A DNA stretch of 64,000 bases from Saccharomycopsis fibuligera x Saccharomycopsis cf. fibuligera. Lineage: Eukaryota > Ascomycota > Saccharomycetes > Ascoideales > Saccharomycopsidaceae. Both the position numbers and the translations under genes were made by a program. The notes below the pieces were generated by a model. The model saw nothing but the letters and a program-made list of their open reading frames with translations, had not been told where the DNA came from and made no database searches. Positions within the stretch are counted from its first letter, which is position 1; each line of letters begins with the position of its first letter. The DNA lies in the NCBI GenBank assembly GCA_001936135.1, contig CP012810.1:2666001-2730000 (forward strand), in the 5' to 3' direction. Positions 21,961-31,653 of this stretch are shown one piece after another.

Positions 21961-22299
21961 TTCTCTAGGATAGACATTCATATTCACCATTTAACGCATT
22001 TTATTTCTTTTTTTTTTTTATGTTTATTGTCTGACTTTTAAGTAGAAATTGTAGCCATATGGTTAGTAGAAGATGCTGTAATAAGTAGGTGAACATGAGT
22101 GCAGGCACAAAAGGTTCGTTCTGCGGGTAATTTTGGAAAAATCCAAAAAAACTATGCGAAAAAACAAGATGTGCAGACAGATGTTAAGCGCTTCACTATG
22201 CTAAACACGACAAGCCATCGTTTTGATCTACGGTGGTTCCATAAGTCATTCTATTAGCATTATCTTAATATTTCAATAAAAAAAAAAAAGCATGAAATC
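21961..22299. promoter_or_regulatory. PRP39 upstream region with Reb1-type site and short uORF
   Basis: Between KEX2 and PRP39. CGGGTAA at 22124-22130 matches the Reb1 core about 170 bp upstream of the PRP39 ATG. An upstream ATG at 22292 opens a three-codon frame (Met-Lys-Ser) whose stop TGA overlaps the PRP39 start as ATGA. Confidence 0.5.
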
Positions 22300-24567
22300 A
22301 TGAGCTCCGAAAAATCCAGCAATATGGTGAGCGAAAAAGATTTGACAATTTTGTTGAATGACCCCGACAATATCTACAAGTGGATTCAAGCCATCAAGAC
22401 AGTCGAAAGCGCCAATGATGGGATATCGAAAAGATCAGCACCTGAAGAAATCTCTTTACTACGATCACTATATGCTTCGTTTTTAAAACGGTTTCCTTAT
22501 TTGGAAAATTATTGGATTTTCTTTGCTGATTTGGAATTCAGGTTAAGTAGCGGATTTGATGGGGAAGTTGTTTACCTCAATGCTTTGAAGGTGCTTCCGT
22601 ATTCATTGAAAATTTGGGTGAGTTTCTTGAAATATCGGATTCAATTATCTAATTTTCAATACAAGGAATTGAAGTTATTGTTTGAATACGCAGAGACGAA
22701 AATCGGCATCCATTATCATTCTGGAGAGTTTTGGGATTTGTATTTGGAATTTGAAAAAAATTATAATCCATCAGAGAAGAATGAAAAATATGAACGCTTT
22801 CTCATTTTGAGAAAAGTAATTGAGCAACCAATACATCAATATGCCAAATTTTACGAACAATTCTCTAATTTTTGGGAAAATGAAATTGACTTGTCTAATG
22901 TGGTAGTGTTTGTCAAGGAAAGTGAATGGCCAAAGGTTGGGATTACATCACCAGAAAAGCTCAGTGATATGGCGGCATCCAACAATAAACAAGACATTGA
23001 TGCGATGCTTAAAGAAATTAGAGTAAATTTCAAAAAATTGTTTACAGATTTGTACATTACTAATCAGTACGAAGTTTTTAAGATATATCAATATGAAGCA
23101 AAGCTAAAGAGACAGTATTTCCATGTGACGCTATTAACTGAGCAAGAGTTAAGCGCGTGGGATGCATACTTGACATATTTGGAGATTAAGCTAGTATCTC
23201 TTGGTGATAGTAATGACCAAAACAATAACAACAGCTATAAAAATTCAATTTATAAAAACTTGGTTGCTAGAATAAGGCTCACTTATGAAAGATGCTTGAT
23301 TTCCACTGCACTTTATGACAGATTCTGGATACGTTATTTCTGGTTCTTGGTTAACTTGAAGCAATATTCGGATGCTAGAAATGTGTTGATTAAATCATGC
23401 AATTTCTTGCCTGTTCCTAATGTTTCTACTAAACAATTGCTTGTTGTATTTGAAAACTTTAACGGCAAGCATTTTAACGCTAGAGACTTGACGTTGAGTT
23501 TGTTAACGAAGTTTCCTGAGTCGCCGGAAATATGGAAAACGTTTTTGGATTCTGAAAGTTTGTTTTTCAGTAATGGCAATGACGGTGATAATGATATTAT
23601 AGATGAAAAAGAAAGCAGCGGTGATAACAAGGAAAAGAAAAGCAAAGACAACGATGAAAAGCCGAATTATCTTGTGGAGCTCGTTGACCAGAAACTAGAA
23701 AGTTTGCACAAGAAATTTGAAAAGGCAATCAACAACCAAGCTGCAGATAACGTGGATGAAGCTGGAAGGCCAAAAACAAGTACAGACGCCGACGTACAAA
23801 AAGATGTCGAAATGATGAATGGAGACGCCAAACCTAATGAACCAACCCGTCAGTCTTCTGAAAAAGAAGAAGAGTCTTCAGAGGAAGAAAAAGAATTACT
23901 CAAATTTAGTGTTTTGTTCCGATTCGTTTTATCGTACGATAGCATTCCATTATCACAAAAATTGAAACTTTTTACTAAATATGAAACTTCAGCCTACCGT
24001 GCCTCAGAAACATATTGGGTTTCAGTTTTAAAATTGTTGATTTTCAATAGAGCTAGTTTTTTCCATGAAATTGAGAATCAAAGTCAAGATCAGGATCAGA
24101 GTCAGCCGTCGAAGCAACAGCAGCAAGAAATAGAAGAAAAAGAAGAGGAAGAAGCAAAACAAGATAATGAAAACAGTTTGCCATTGTTGGCACTTGAAGG
24201 ACTCACAACGATTTCTACCAATAATAATAATAATAATAATAATAATAACGCCGTGCCGTTGGGGTTCAAGCCATTGAAATTGATTTTTGATATTGCTTTG
24301 CAGAATTTAAAAGAATTTAAAAAGTCAACTGATACGATAGTAAAGATTTATGAGCAGTATATTTTGGATTTATATGAAAATGAGAAACAAATTGGAACAA
24401 AAACAAAAAAGGAAAATGAAAAAGGCGAAGGCGAAGTCGAAGTCGAAGTCAAGGAAGAGAACAAAGAGTATCTGTTGAAAGAAAAAGATGGCACACCGCG
24501 AACAGATCCAATTGATGAGCTTTTTGAATTACATTTAAACAACTACGACTCGACTGCATACTGGTGA
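22300..24567 (+). CDS. PRP39: U1 snRNP HAT-repeat protein Prp39
   Basis: Prp39 is a U1 snRNP component that, with Prp42, helps commit pre-mRNA to splicing. The 755-residue protein is built of half-a-TPR (HAT) repeats, seen as spaced aromatic pairs such as NYWIFFADLEFR, LKIWVSFLKYRI, EFWDLYLEFE and FWIRYFWFLV. The segment EQPIHQYAKFYEQF resembles S. cerevisiae Prp39 and is my reason for choosing Prp39 over its paralogue Prp42. Two low-complexity inserts, acidic at about 425-535 and Gln/Asn-rich at about 595-650, explain the extra length over S. cerevisiae (629). Its presence fits the intron-containing genes in this window. Confidence 0.78.
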   Translation: MSSEKSSNMVSEKDLTILLNDPDNIYKWIQAIKTVESANDGISKRSAPEEISLLRSLYASFLKRFPYLENYWIFFADLEFRLSSGFDGEVVYLNALKVLPYSLKIWVSFLKYRIQLSNFQYKELKLLFEYAETKIGIHYHSGEFWDLYLEFEKNYNPSEKNEKYERFLILRKVIEQPIHQYAKFYEQFSNFWENEIDLSNVVVFVKESEWPKVGITSPEKLSDMAASNNKQDIDAMLKEIRVNFKKLFTDLYITNQYEVFKIYQYEAKLKRQYFHVTLLTEQELSAWDAYLTYLEIKLVSLGDSNDQNNNNSYKNSIYKNLVARIRLTYERCLISTALYDRFWIRYFWFLVNLKQYSDARNVLIKSCNFLPVPNVSTKQLLVVFENFNGKHFNARDLTLSLLTKFPESPEIWKTFLDSESLFFSNGNDGDNDIIDEKESSGDNKEKKSKDNDEKPNYLVELVDQKLESLHKKFEKAINNQAADNVDEAGRPKTSTDADVQKDVEMMNGDAKPNEPTRQSSEKEEESSEEEKELLKFSVLFRFVLSYDSIPLSQKLKLFTKYETSAYRASETYWVSVLKLLIFNRASFFHEIENQSQDQDQSQPSKQQQQEIEEKEEEEAKQDNENSLPLLALEGLTTISTNNNNNNNNNNAVPLGFKPLKLIFDIALQNLKEFKKSTDTIVKIYEQYILDLYENEKQIGTKTKKENEKGEGEVEVEVKEENKEYLLKEKDGTPRTDPIDELFELHLNNYDSTAYW
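24220..24249 (+). repeat. AAT trinucleotide repeat encoding polyAsn in PRP39
   Basis: Nine AAT units followed by AAC give a ten-residue Asn stretch in a linker of the U1 snRNP protein. Likely length-variable and structurally tolerated. Confidence 0.95.
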
Positions 24568-25169
24568 AGTTGATGGTATATTATACTGATACTTATAATG
24601 CCTCTATATACATGATTTTCCAATAATTTGTGGTTTTATTTTATTTTGATGAAAAAATTGGGGTATGTTATATTATATAATTTTAGATCAAGTTGAGATT
24701 TTCAAATGCTGTAAATTAGTTAATGCAAAAAGATAAAAGAAAGAATAAAGAAAGCAGAAAAAAAAAAATAAAAGAAATTGTAAGCAGAACAATGCTGAGA
24801 AAACATTGTAAGTTTCTATAATATAGCTTTACTTTTTTTTTAAAAAAAAAGTAAAAAAGAAAGCTGATTATGAATCTTGGAATAGCTGATTGAGCGATAG
24901 ACTAGTTAAACTAGACACATGCCTGATAGTTGAAAACTTTATTCATAGACTAACTAATGCTGGAAAAGAATTGTTCAACTTGAAGCATGTATACTTATGC
25001 ATTTTACTCTGCTGAAGCTTCCTATTATCCACGAACTAATATTTCCAAGCATTCCTTTTTGGATTAAAAAACAAACAAACAAACTGTGAAACCTCTTGCA
25101 CATTGTAAAACTTTCAATCAATATCATTGTAAACAATTAAACGCTCGAATTAAATCATATTATATCAGA
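24568..25169. other. convergent intergenic region PRP39 / ROG1
   Basis: About 600 bp between two gene 3' ends, very A/T-rich. A 28-bp perfect palindrome at 24828-24855 (TTTAC, nine T, nine A, GTAAA) is the most striking element and could mark 3'-end formation for both genes. I see no gene. Confidence 0.6.
24828..24855. terminator. T9A9-centred perfect palindrome between convergent genes
   Basis: The sequence is a perfect dyad of 14 bp per arm with its centre between 24841 and 24842. Yeast terminators use A/T-rich efficiency and positioning signals on both strands, so a bidirectional role for PRP39 and ROG1 is plausible but inferred. Confidence 0.4.
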
Positions 25170-28100
25170 TCAAATAATTTTGGAAATCTTATCATTAACG
25201 CTACTCAAAAGTCCGGCTGGCCCCACTTCAAAAATCGAATCCTCATTATAGTTCTTACTATTGATCCAATCTTGGGCTTCAGATTTTTGTTTTTTTGCTT
25301 TTTCCTTCTTTTCCTTCCTTTTCAACTCTTTTAAAGCTTTCTTCTCTTGTTGTTTTTGGACCTTTGCCATTTTGTTGTCTGTGTTACTGTTGCCATTGTT
25401 GGCTGCTACTGTCCTTGTTTCGGTTAATGATCTTCGGTGTTCGTTAGACAATCGTGGCGTATAACCATAAGCGGTATTTTCACCATATAGGGCATCTTTA
25501 GGGAGTAACGAGTCCAACTCTGGGAATGATTCGTTTCTATCAACTTTTGGTGACTGTTTGGCATGTGATGATTTAGGGATTTCTAAGCCCAAATCTAAGT
25601 TTAGTTCTGGAGTGGTGGCGAAATTGGAACTTAACGTTTTATGTTTTGGAAGATTAGTTAGGTCGTATAAACTGTCTTCGTTATTACCTTTTTCATCGTA
25701 ATTTATGTTATTAAAATCATTTTCTTTCTCATTATTAAAAGAATCATCACCTGTGTCAGATACACTAATACTGCTTTCGTCATCATCATCATCGCTGTAG
25801 TCACTTTCATTACCATCAATGCTATCTGAAGTATCACTGAGACTACCACTTTCAGAATTAGGTGTCACTTTTTTTTTATTATTTTCACTATCATAATCAT
25901 CCTGTTTCTCTTTCTCATTAGTAGCTAATTTGTCTAATGCAGTGTCATTCTCTTCACTGGTCTCGGTTACCTCAACATCAGGAACTCTCTGATTAATTTT
26001 CTCCTTTCCTTTGCCAGTTGCCTTTCCATTTGCCTTGGCCTTTTCTAATCCTAATCTAGACACTGGTCCGGCTTCTCTAAGTTCAGACAGCTCAAAATGC
26101 TCTCTCACTAAATGATCAAGAACCAACCATCCAAACGCATTACTGAACCTTCTTCTAACAATGATATTATTATGAGAGTCTGGTTTTAAATTCACAAGGA
26201 CTTTCCGCCATGACATTCCTTCATGCCATTTCATGGCAATACTTTCTTCTAATCTTTCCACACTGGAACTATTCTTGGCAAAAAAGTTAGAAAAACTGTC
26301 AGCAAATGGGTTGAGAGCCGACTCGTTATTAATTTCTGCATGTAGTGGTATTTTTTTTTCATTGCTTGTTTGGTTGAAATTATCGTCATTGTTATTTTTG
26401 CCTTTATTTATATCATTTCTCTTATTTCTGTTGTTCATGTTACGATTGTTTTGCTTATATTGGCGAATATCTGCATCACTGTAAATTTTATCATGAATAA
26501 TTGGGTTTTCTCGCTCATTAGGCTCTATCAAGTATTGTTTTTCCGGTAACGGCGGGAGGAGAATACTTTTAGCGCTATCAATAACAGATGCTTTAGGAAG
26601 TGGATTATAATTGTCATTAGTGTTATTCATTCTAGTACCTTGAGGTGCAACCCATGAAGCTATTGCATTTTGTATAGGGGAGAAAAAAGACAGGATGTTA
26701 TTGTTAGTTTTAAGAGCAACATTGCTGTCGTCAGTATCTTTATTTTGTTTGTTCGAGGGAATTTCTCCCACTTTGGAATTGACGGATTTGATATCTGAGT
26801 ATCCAGTCGGTGGATCGTCAATCATTCCAATACTCAGTTCACGAGACTCAATTGAGCTGTGGGCTCCTATTGAACTGGGGGCCCCTGTTGATGCGCTCTT
26901 GCTGTCATTTTCATTTTCATTTTCATGACTAATCCCATTATTGTTATTATCACTGTCAGCATTCACTATTGGGTTTTCTGTGTCCGATATAGCATCAGTT
27001 CCAACTTGTGACTGGGTATGTTTTAGCGAATCTGTTATTTTTTGCTTATCGGCAATCATTGTATCGGGGTTCCCACTAGCATTGGCATCAGATATAGAGA
27101 TTATTGGATTGCTAGCATACACAAAGGGCATAGAGTTCATGAAATCTGGGGCGTTGTAGACTTGCTTTGATAATGCTTTTTCCAGCAGCAGTCTTGACAG
27201 CCGAGGGCGATTGCTGTTGTTGTTGCTATTGTTGTTAGTTGCTGTAGCCGTACTATTGGTGTTGCTTGACTTACTTCCCGAAGTTTGTCCAGTTTTTAAA
27301 ACTTCAGCAACTTTTCTCAACCCTTTATAGTCCAAAAATAGAAGCGCTGAGGTTCTCAAAGGCACAATACCATCATTGATGGCATTAGCATAAACTGTGC
27401 GCCGTTTGAATTTTTTTAACACTTTATGAGTGGTCCCCGTGGGCAAAAGTTCAAGTAATGTCTTTGTGCCATCAATTTCAGTAGGGATCAAGCTAAGTTC
27501 TTGACCGGTACGGCCAATGGCCCCGAAACTCAAGGCAGCTTGCACATAACTGGGACTATCAATATGAGAAATGCCTAATAACGGGCTTGCCAAAGTAATA
27601 AAGTTTTCTGGTGATACAGTCTTGAAGAACCAAGGGTAATTGTTTTGAATAAAAGCGACGGCAAAAGTTTGGATAAGCCCACCTAATGAATGTGCAATAA
27701 ATGAAATTTTTTTGATATTGGGTACCGTATCGTAAACGTCATTAAGCACATATTCTGCAACTTTCATTCCCAAGTATTTTATGCCTCTTTCAGTTTTGCA
27801 TACATTGTCTTGGAAGCCTCGTACAATGATGTTTTCACCCGTAAGGGCGGCAGTATTTTCAATTTGTTCCTTGAGGTAAAGCATATCGGCGCCAACATTG
27901 GAGTGTAAACCATGAGTAAGCATTACCAAGTGTACTGGCTCGACTTTGGTATTAGTATCAGCATTATTATTATTGTGGATTGTGTTGGTAGTATCATTAT
28001 CATTATGAACAGAAATTGGAGGCGGCAAGTTCCACAAGTCTTTGGTATCCATTCGTAGTACATGGAGACTACTACTATCAAGAACTCCCATCTGGTTATA

Positions 28101-28622
28101 GTTTCCACTGCTACTATTATTAACAACCTGCTTTGACTTGCCTATGGCTACTTCGAAACTGACACTAGTCTTTGACGAGAAAAGCATCTGCGACACCACG
28201 TCGACAATCCATACATGCTTATCTTTGATAGTATGGCAGGAAAGTTCCTTGATGAATGACTGACCCGGTTGCAAGTTGGGTTCAAATTGTGGCTGGTCGG
28301 CGGTTATATAGCAAGGCTGCTTGTGAGAATATTCGGATGATCTGACATCGACATACAAGATGTATGGTCCCATCAAATAAGCGGCTCTTTTGGTCAAAGA
28401 CTCAACATTTTTGATTTTGAGATACAACGGCGCTTGGTCTTGAGCGGTATATGTGGTGTTCTTCGTTAGGGAGCTGTGGTTTTTGCCATTAGCATTGCTA
28501 ATGTCGTTTGAATGGTAAGTGCGTTGCGGCGGTTTGTAAGTGATGATGTAGCGCTCCACCTGGCCAATCTTGACGCTACTTTGGAAGCGATAGAGGAGAT
28601 CAGGAGCAGGAGCAGCTGCCAT
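25170..28622 (-). CDS. ROG1: ROG1-family lipase/esterase (DUF676)
   Basis: S. cerevisiae Rog1 is a monoacylglycerol lipase of the alpha/beta-hydrolase DUF676 group, with paralogue YDL109C. Here the first in-frame ATG is at 28622, giving 1150 residues. The hydrolase domain shows VMLTHGLHSN (oxyanion side), the nucleophile elbow FIAHSLGGL and a later NDGIVPLRTS, with Asp and His candidates for the triad. The block WHEGMSWRKVLVNLKPDSHNNIIVRRRFSNAFGW, quoted here only as position about 790-825 by its key WRKV and RRRFSNA, is shared with Rog1 and YDL109C. Long Asn/Asp/Ser-rich inserts and a Lys-rich tail make it far longer than Rog1 (685). ROG1 versus its paralogue cannot be resolved. Confidence 0.85.
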   Translation of the reverse strand: MAAAPAPDLLYRFQSSVKIGQVERYIITYKPPQRTYHSNDISNANGKNHSSLTKNTTYTAQDQAPLYLKIKNVESLTKRAAYLMGPYILYVDVRSSEYSHKQPCYITADQPQFEPNLQPGQSFIKELSCHTIKDKHVWIVDVVSQMLFSSKTSVSFEVAIGKSKQVVNNSSSGNYNQMGVLDSSSLHVLRMDTKDLWNLPPPISVHNDNDTTNTIHNNNNADTNTKVEPVHLVMLTHGLHSNVGADMLYLKEQIENTAALTGENIIVRGFQDNVCKTERGIKYLGMKVAEYVLNDVYDTVPNIKKISFIAHSLGGLIQTFAVAFIQNNYPWFFKTVSPENFITLASPLLGISHIDSPSYVQAALSFGAIGRTGQELSLIPTEIDGTKTLLELLPTGTTHKVLKKFKRRTVYANAINDGIVPLRTSALLFLDYKGLRKVAEVLKTGQTSGSKSSNTNSTATATNNNSNNNSNRPRLSRLLLEKALSKQVYNAPDFMNSMPFVYASNPIISISDANASGNPDTMIADKQKITDSLKHTQSQVGTDAISDTENPIVNADSDNNNNGISHENENENDSKSASTGAPSSIGAHSSIESRELSIGMIDDPPTGYSDIKSVNSKVGEIPSNKQNKDTDDSNVALKTNNNILSFFSPIQNAIASWVAPQGTRMNNTNDNYNPLPKASVIDSAKSILLPPLPEKQYLIEPNERENPIIHDKIYSDADIRQYKQNNRNMNNRNKRNDINKGKNNNDDNFNQTSNEKKIPLHAEINNESALNPFADSFSNFFAKNSSSVERLEESIAMKWHEGMSWRKVLVNLKPDSHNNIIVRRRFSNAFGWLVLDHLVREHFELSELREAGPVSRLGLEKAKANGKATGKGKEKINQRVPDVEVTETSEENDTALDKLATNEKEKQDDYDSENNKKKVTPNSESGSLSDTSDSIDGNESDYSDDDDDESSISVSDTGDDSFNNEKENDFNNINYDEKGNNEDSLYDLTNLPKHKTLSSNFATTPELNLDLGLEIPKSSHAKQSPKVDRNESFPELDSLLPKDALYGENTAYGYTPRLSNEHRRSLTETRTVAANNGNSNTDNKMAKVQKQQEKKALKELKRKEKKEKAKKQKSEAQDWINSKNYNEDSIFEVGPAGLLSSVNDKISKII

Positions 28623-28924
28623 GGGAGATTTTTTATGGTGATGATAACTGGACGAGTGATAGTGAACAGTTAGGGAGGTATTGCGTTGTATATATTGGAT
28701 CTGATGACCGATGTTGAGAGCAATAGATTGCTGTATTTGGCTGCCATTGCTTAACAATTGTTTATTGTCCTCAGCTCATCGCACACAAGCAGGGTAAAGC
28801 ATGGATGTTGATTTTTGCGCTTTGCGAAGGTCACGAACATTACAGCGACTACATTTATGACTACGACTATGCTGGTAATATAGAAACATGCCACTCTTCA
28901 GCAGACTACACTGATTCAACTAGC
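28623..28924. promoter_or_regulatory. divergent promoter ROG1 / TYR1
   Basis: A 302-bp shared upstream region if both genes start at the positions I chose. In-frame sequence extends into it from both genes (ROG1 side without ATG; TYR1 side from an ATG at 28805), so an N-terminal extension of Tyr1 by 40 residues is possible but unsupported by homology. No Gcn4 site was seen. Confidence 0.45.
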
Positions 28925-30351
28925 ATGTCATTCAAGGAGACAAAGACTATTGGGATCATTGGCCTCGGGGACATGGGGCTTATGTACGCCCGTCGCTTCA
29001 GCGAGGCTGGCTGGAAGTAAGTTTTGATTGACTAATGACTGATTGATTACAGTTTGCGATTTTGTGATCCAGACATCTATCAATGAGCCAAAACTAAACG
29101 GGACAAGTTAAGTTACTAACTAATTTATTCAGAGTTATTGGTTGCGATAGGGAAGAATATTTTAGCGATACTAAAAAAAAGTGTCAGTTCGACAAATTTA
29201 CCGTTGTCAAAAACGGGTACTATGTCTCCAGACAAAGCGACTACATCATTTATAGCGTTGAAGCAGAAAACGTTCGCAAGATTGTCTCGCTTTATGGCCC
29301 TTCTACTAAAGTTGGTGCTATAGTTGGAGGCCAAACATCATGCAAAGTTCCAGAAGTACGAGCATTGGAAGACTTTGCTCCAAGTGATGTGGATATCATC
29401 ACAGTGCATTCGATGCATGGACCAAAAGTGGACCCAACTGGCCAGCCATTGGTGCTTATTCCACATAGAGTCTCAAGTGCGGAAAACAAGCGTTTTGTGG
29501 AAGAATTAATCAGTGTTTTTAATTCCAAAGTGGTTGAGCTTACTGCTCAAGATCATGACAGAATTACCGCTGATACTCAAGCAGTGACCCATGCTGCATT
29601 TTTGAGTATGGGTAAAGCTTGGGGCAAAATCAATACTTATCCATGGACTGATTCTAGATGGGTCGGTGGGATAGAAAATGCCAAAACCAATATTGCCATG
29701 AGAATTTACCTGAACAAGTGGCACGTTTACGCTGGATTGGCTATCACTAATAAGTATGCCCATGATCAAATATTGCAATATTCAAGATCAACGACGGAAT
29801 TATTCACATTGATGATCCAGGGGAAAAAACAAGAACTTCGTAGCCGATTGCTTAATGCTAGGGATTTTGTGTTTGACGAAGTATTGGATAAAGGTGCTAA
29901 ACACGAACTATTGCTTGATGATGACTTGTTGATGCAGTTTTCTCTTTCTAATATGCCACCGAATAGTGACCGGTCTAACTCTCATTTATCACTTTTAGCC
30001 ATTGTCGACAGTTGGTTTCAGTTGAAGATGAACCCATACCATCATATGATTTGCTCAACACCGTTATTTAGAATCTTTTTAGGTGTTACCGAGTATTTAT
30101 TTGTTCAAGAAGGGTTGCTTGAAACGGCGATCAATTCAGCCATTGAGGACTCCCGATTTAGAAGGGATGATTTAGAATTTACATTGGCCACAAGAACATG
30201 GAGCTCGATTGTTAGGTACGGTGATTACAAGTTGTATCAGCAAGAATTTGAAGAGACCCAGGAATTTTTCAAGCCAAAGCTTGTAGAGGCTAATAGAATT
30301 GGTAATGAGATGATTCGGACGATTTTGCAAAGAGTCAAGGAGAGGGATTAA
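28925..30351 (+). CDS. TYR1: prephenate dehydrogenase (two exons)
   Basis: Tyr1 converts prephenate to 4-hydroxyphenylpyruvate with NADP in tyrosine synthesis. Exon 1 is 28925-29016, the intron 29017-29132 and exon 2 29133-30351, giving 436 residues (S. cerevisiae 452). The NADP-binding fold begins at once with IGIIGLGDMGLMYARRF. The junction restores Lys-Val-Ile-Gly-Cys-Asp-Arg-Glu-Glu-Tyr. Catalytic-domain blocks include VGGQTSCK, TVHSMHGPKVDP, TADTQAVTHAAFLSMG, NKWHVYAGLAI, NSHLSLLAIVDSWFQL and MICSTPLFRIFLGV. The in-frame ATG at 28805 would add a non-homologous extension, so I place the start at MSFKETKTIG. A CTG codon lies in the block before NKWHVYAG. Confidence 0.97.
29017..29132 (+). 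other. spliceosomal intron in TYR1
   Basis: 116 nt, donor GTAAGT, perfect TACTAAC branch point at 29114-29120 and acceptor TTCAG. It interrupts a Lys codon in phase 2 within the dinucleotide-binding fold. S. cerevisiae TYR1 has no intron. Confidence 0.97.
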
Positions 30352-30541
30352 AACCGTGGAAAATGAAAAAACAGAATTCTACAAAAAGTCACCTAATATA
30401 GCGGAAGAAGAAAAAAGGAAAAAATAATAAAAGTAATAATAATAATAACATTGATCAGAATTATGATAAAATAACACACTGTACGAAACACATAGAACAC
30501 AATTGATTAATTTACTTTTCCGCTTCTTCACACCACATTCT

Positions 30542-30542
<1 letters not shown>

Positions 30543-30579
<37 letters not shown>
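30543..30579. repeat. 37-base T run between convergent TYR1 and YIP1
   Basis: An uninterrupted T37 lies 16 bp past the YIP1 stop codon (in the 3' flank of that minus-strand gene) and 190 bp past TYR1. No other homopolymer in the convergent gaps is as long. Confidence 0.95.
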
Positions 30580-30582
<3 letters not shown>

Positions 30583-30594
30583 TAGTATAATGAA

Positions 30595-31653
30595 TTATGC
30601 CTTTTCGACAAAAATTGCCATTAAAGCAAATATGCTGTAGAACAAAAGCAAAGGATAAGCAATCAAAAATCTGCTATTGGATAAATTTAGCACCAATACG
30701 AAAATCCCACTAGCAGAAAAGGTAGACCACACTGTACAAAGTAAACTAAGCAAGTATCCCCAAAAATTGTCCAATGTCACCACAATACCAAGCGAACTTA
30801 AAATCACCAAGGGCAAAAGACAGTACCCTAACACCGAAGTAGTTCTAATGTAGTCCAAATCCTGAGTTTTGTTAGCAGCGTCTTGTTGTTGTGGAGTGCC
30901 AGCAGCAATAGCGGCTTTCTGGGAAGCCGGCACATCATTGTTGGACATGAGTTTGAAAAGAGAGTATAATGACAAGGTGCCAAATAAGCCACAGCCGTAA
31001 ATGTAACCAAAATGGATTTTGCCAGCAAGAAGCAAGTTGATACCATAAAGTAGGACGAAAATGATGGGGCCGGCCAAATCAGCATCATTTAGTATATTCA
31101 CTGATGAGCCGAACCCTCCTCCTCCTCCTGCTACTGACGATATTCCGTTACCAAAACCAGCAGTTGGGCTGCTGCTGCTGCTTATGCCATTGGCATTGCC
31201 ATAAGTTGACCGCAATCTGCTGCCAAACGGGTTCAATACCGCTAAAGTTTTTATCTTGATGTGGGAGAAATTTATGTCTAGTTCTTCAAGAAGTGAAGGT
31301 TCACCAGGATAGCCCGAGGTGCCAAATGCAGCAAGGATTCCTCTAGGTAGCTGACCATCGGCGGCGGTAGGATCACTGCCAAAGCCGGCCGAGTTTGAAG
31401 CAAAGCCGGCGCCGTAGGAGGGATTGCTGAGATATTGGTTGTCCATGGCGCCGGAGAGGTTGCCGAAGAATGGCGGGCCATTGGCGGTATTGGTATTGGC
31501 GTTTGAAGCTGTTGCTGATGTTGCTGCAGCGCCAGCTGGAGGCTGGTGAGTGGTGGAATACTGGGAGGTGTAGAAGTTCAAGTCGGGAGCATGGGCGGCT
31601 GACTGGGCGAGAGGATTGCCCAGGTATGTGTTGTAGCCGTTGGGGTTGTACAT
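30595..31653 (-). CDS. YIP1: Yip1, Rab-interacting Golgi/ER membrane protein
   Basis: Yip1 is a five-helix membrane protein that binds Rab GTPases Ypt1 and Ypt31 and functions in COPII vesicle biogenesis and ER-Golgi fusion. The 352-residue product starts at ATG 31653. An N-terminal cytosolic region rich in Asn, Ser, Gly and Ala (about 1-120) is longer than in S. cerevisiae (total 248). Then come the Yip1 signature EPSLLEELDINFSHIKIKTLAVLNPF (key residues ELDINFSHI) and the membrane domain with DLAGPIIF, GKIHFGYIYGCGLFGTLSLYSL, GYCLLPLVILSSLGIV and LLFYSIFALMAIF. Identification rests on the near-perfect DLAGP and FGYIYG blocks. Confidence 0.96.
   Translation of the reverse strand: MYNPNGYNTYLGNPLAQSAAHAPDLNFYTSQYSTTHQPPAGAAATSATASNANTNTANGPPFFGNLSGAMDNQYLSNPSYGAGFASNSAGFGSDPTAADGQLPRGILAAFGTSGYPGEPSLLEELDINFSHIKIKTLAVLNPFGSRLRSTYGNANGISSSSSPTAGFGNGISSVAGGGGGFGSSVNILNDADLAGPIIFVLLYGINLLLAGKIHFGYIYGCGLFGTLSLYSLFKLMSNNDVPASQKAAIAAGTPQQQDAANKTQDLDYIRTTSVLGYCLLPLVILSSLGIVVTLDNFWGYLLSLLCTVWSTFSASGIFVLVLNLSNSRFLIAYPLLLFYSIFALMAIFVEKA

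Noticed and set aside
28758-28924. N-terminal extensions of ROG1 and TYR1 into their shared promoter
   Set aside because: The ROG1 extension has no ATG and the TYR1 extension is non-homologous; using both leaves only about 50 bp for two promoters.
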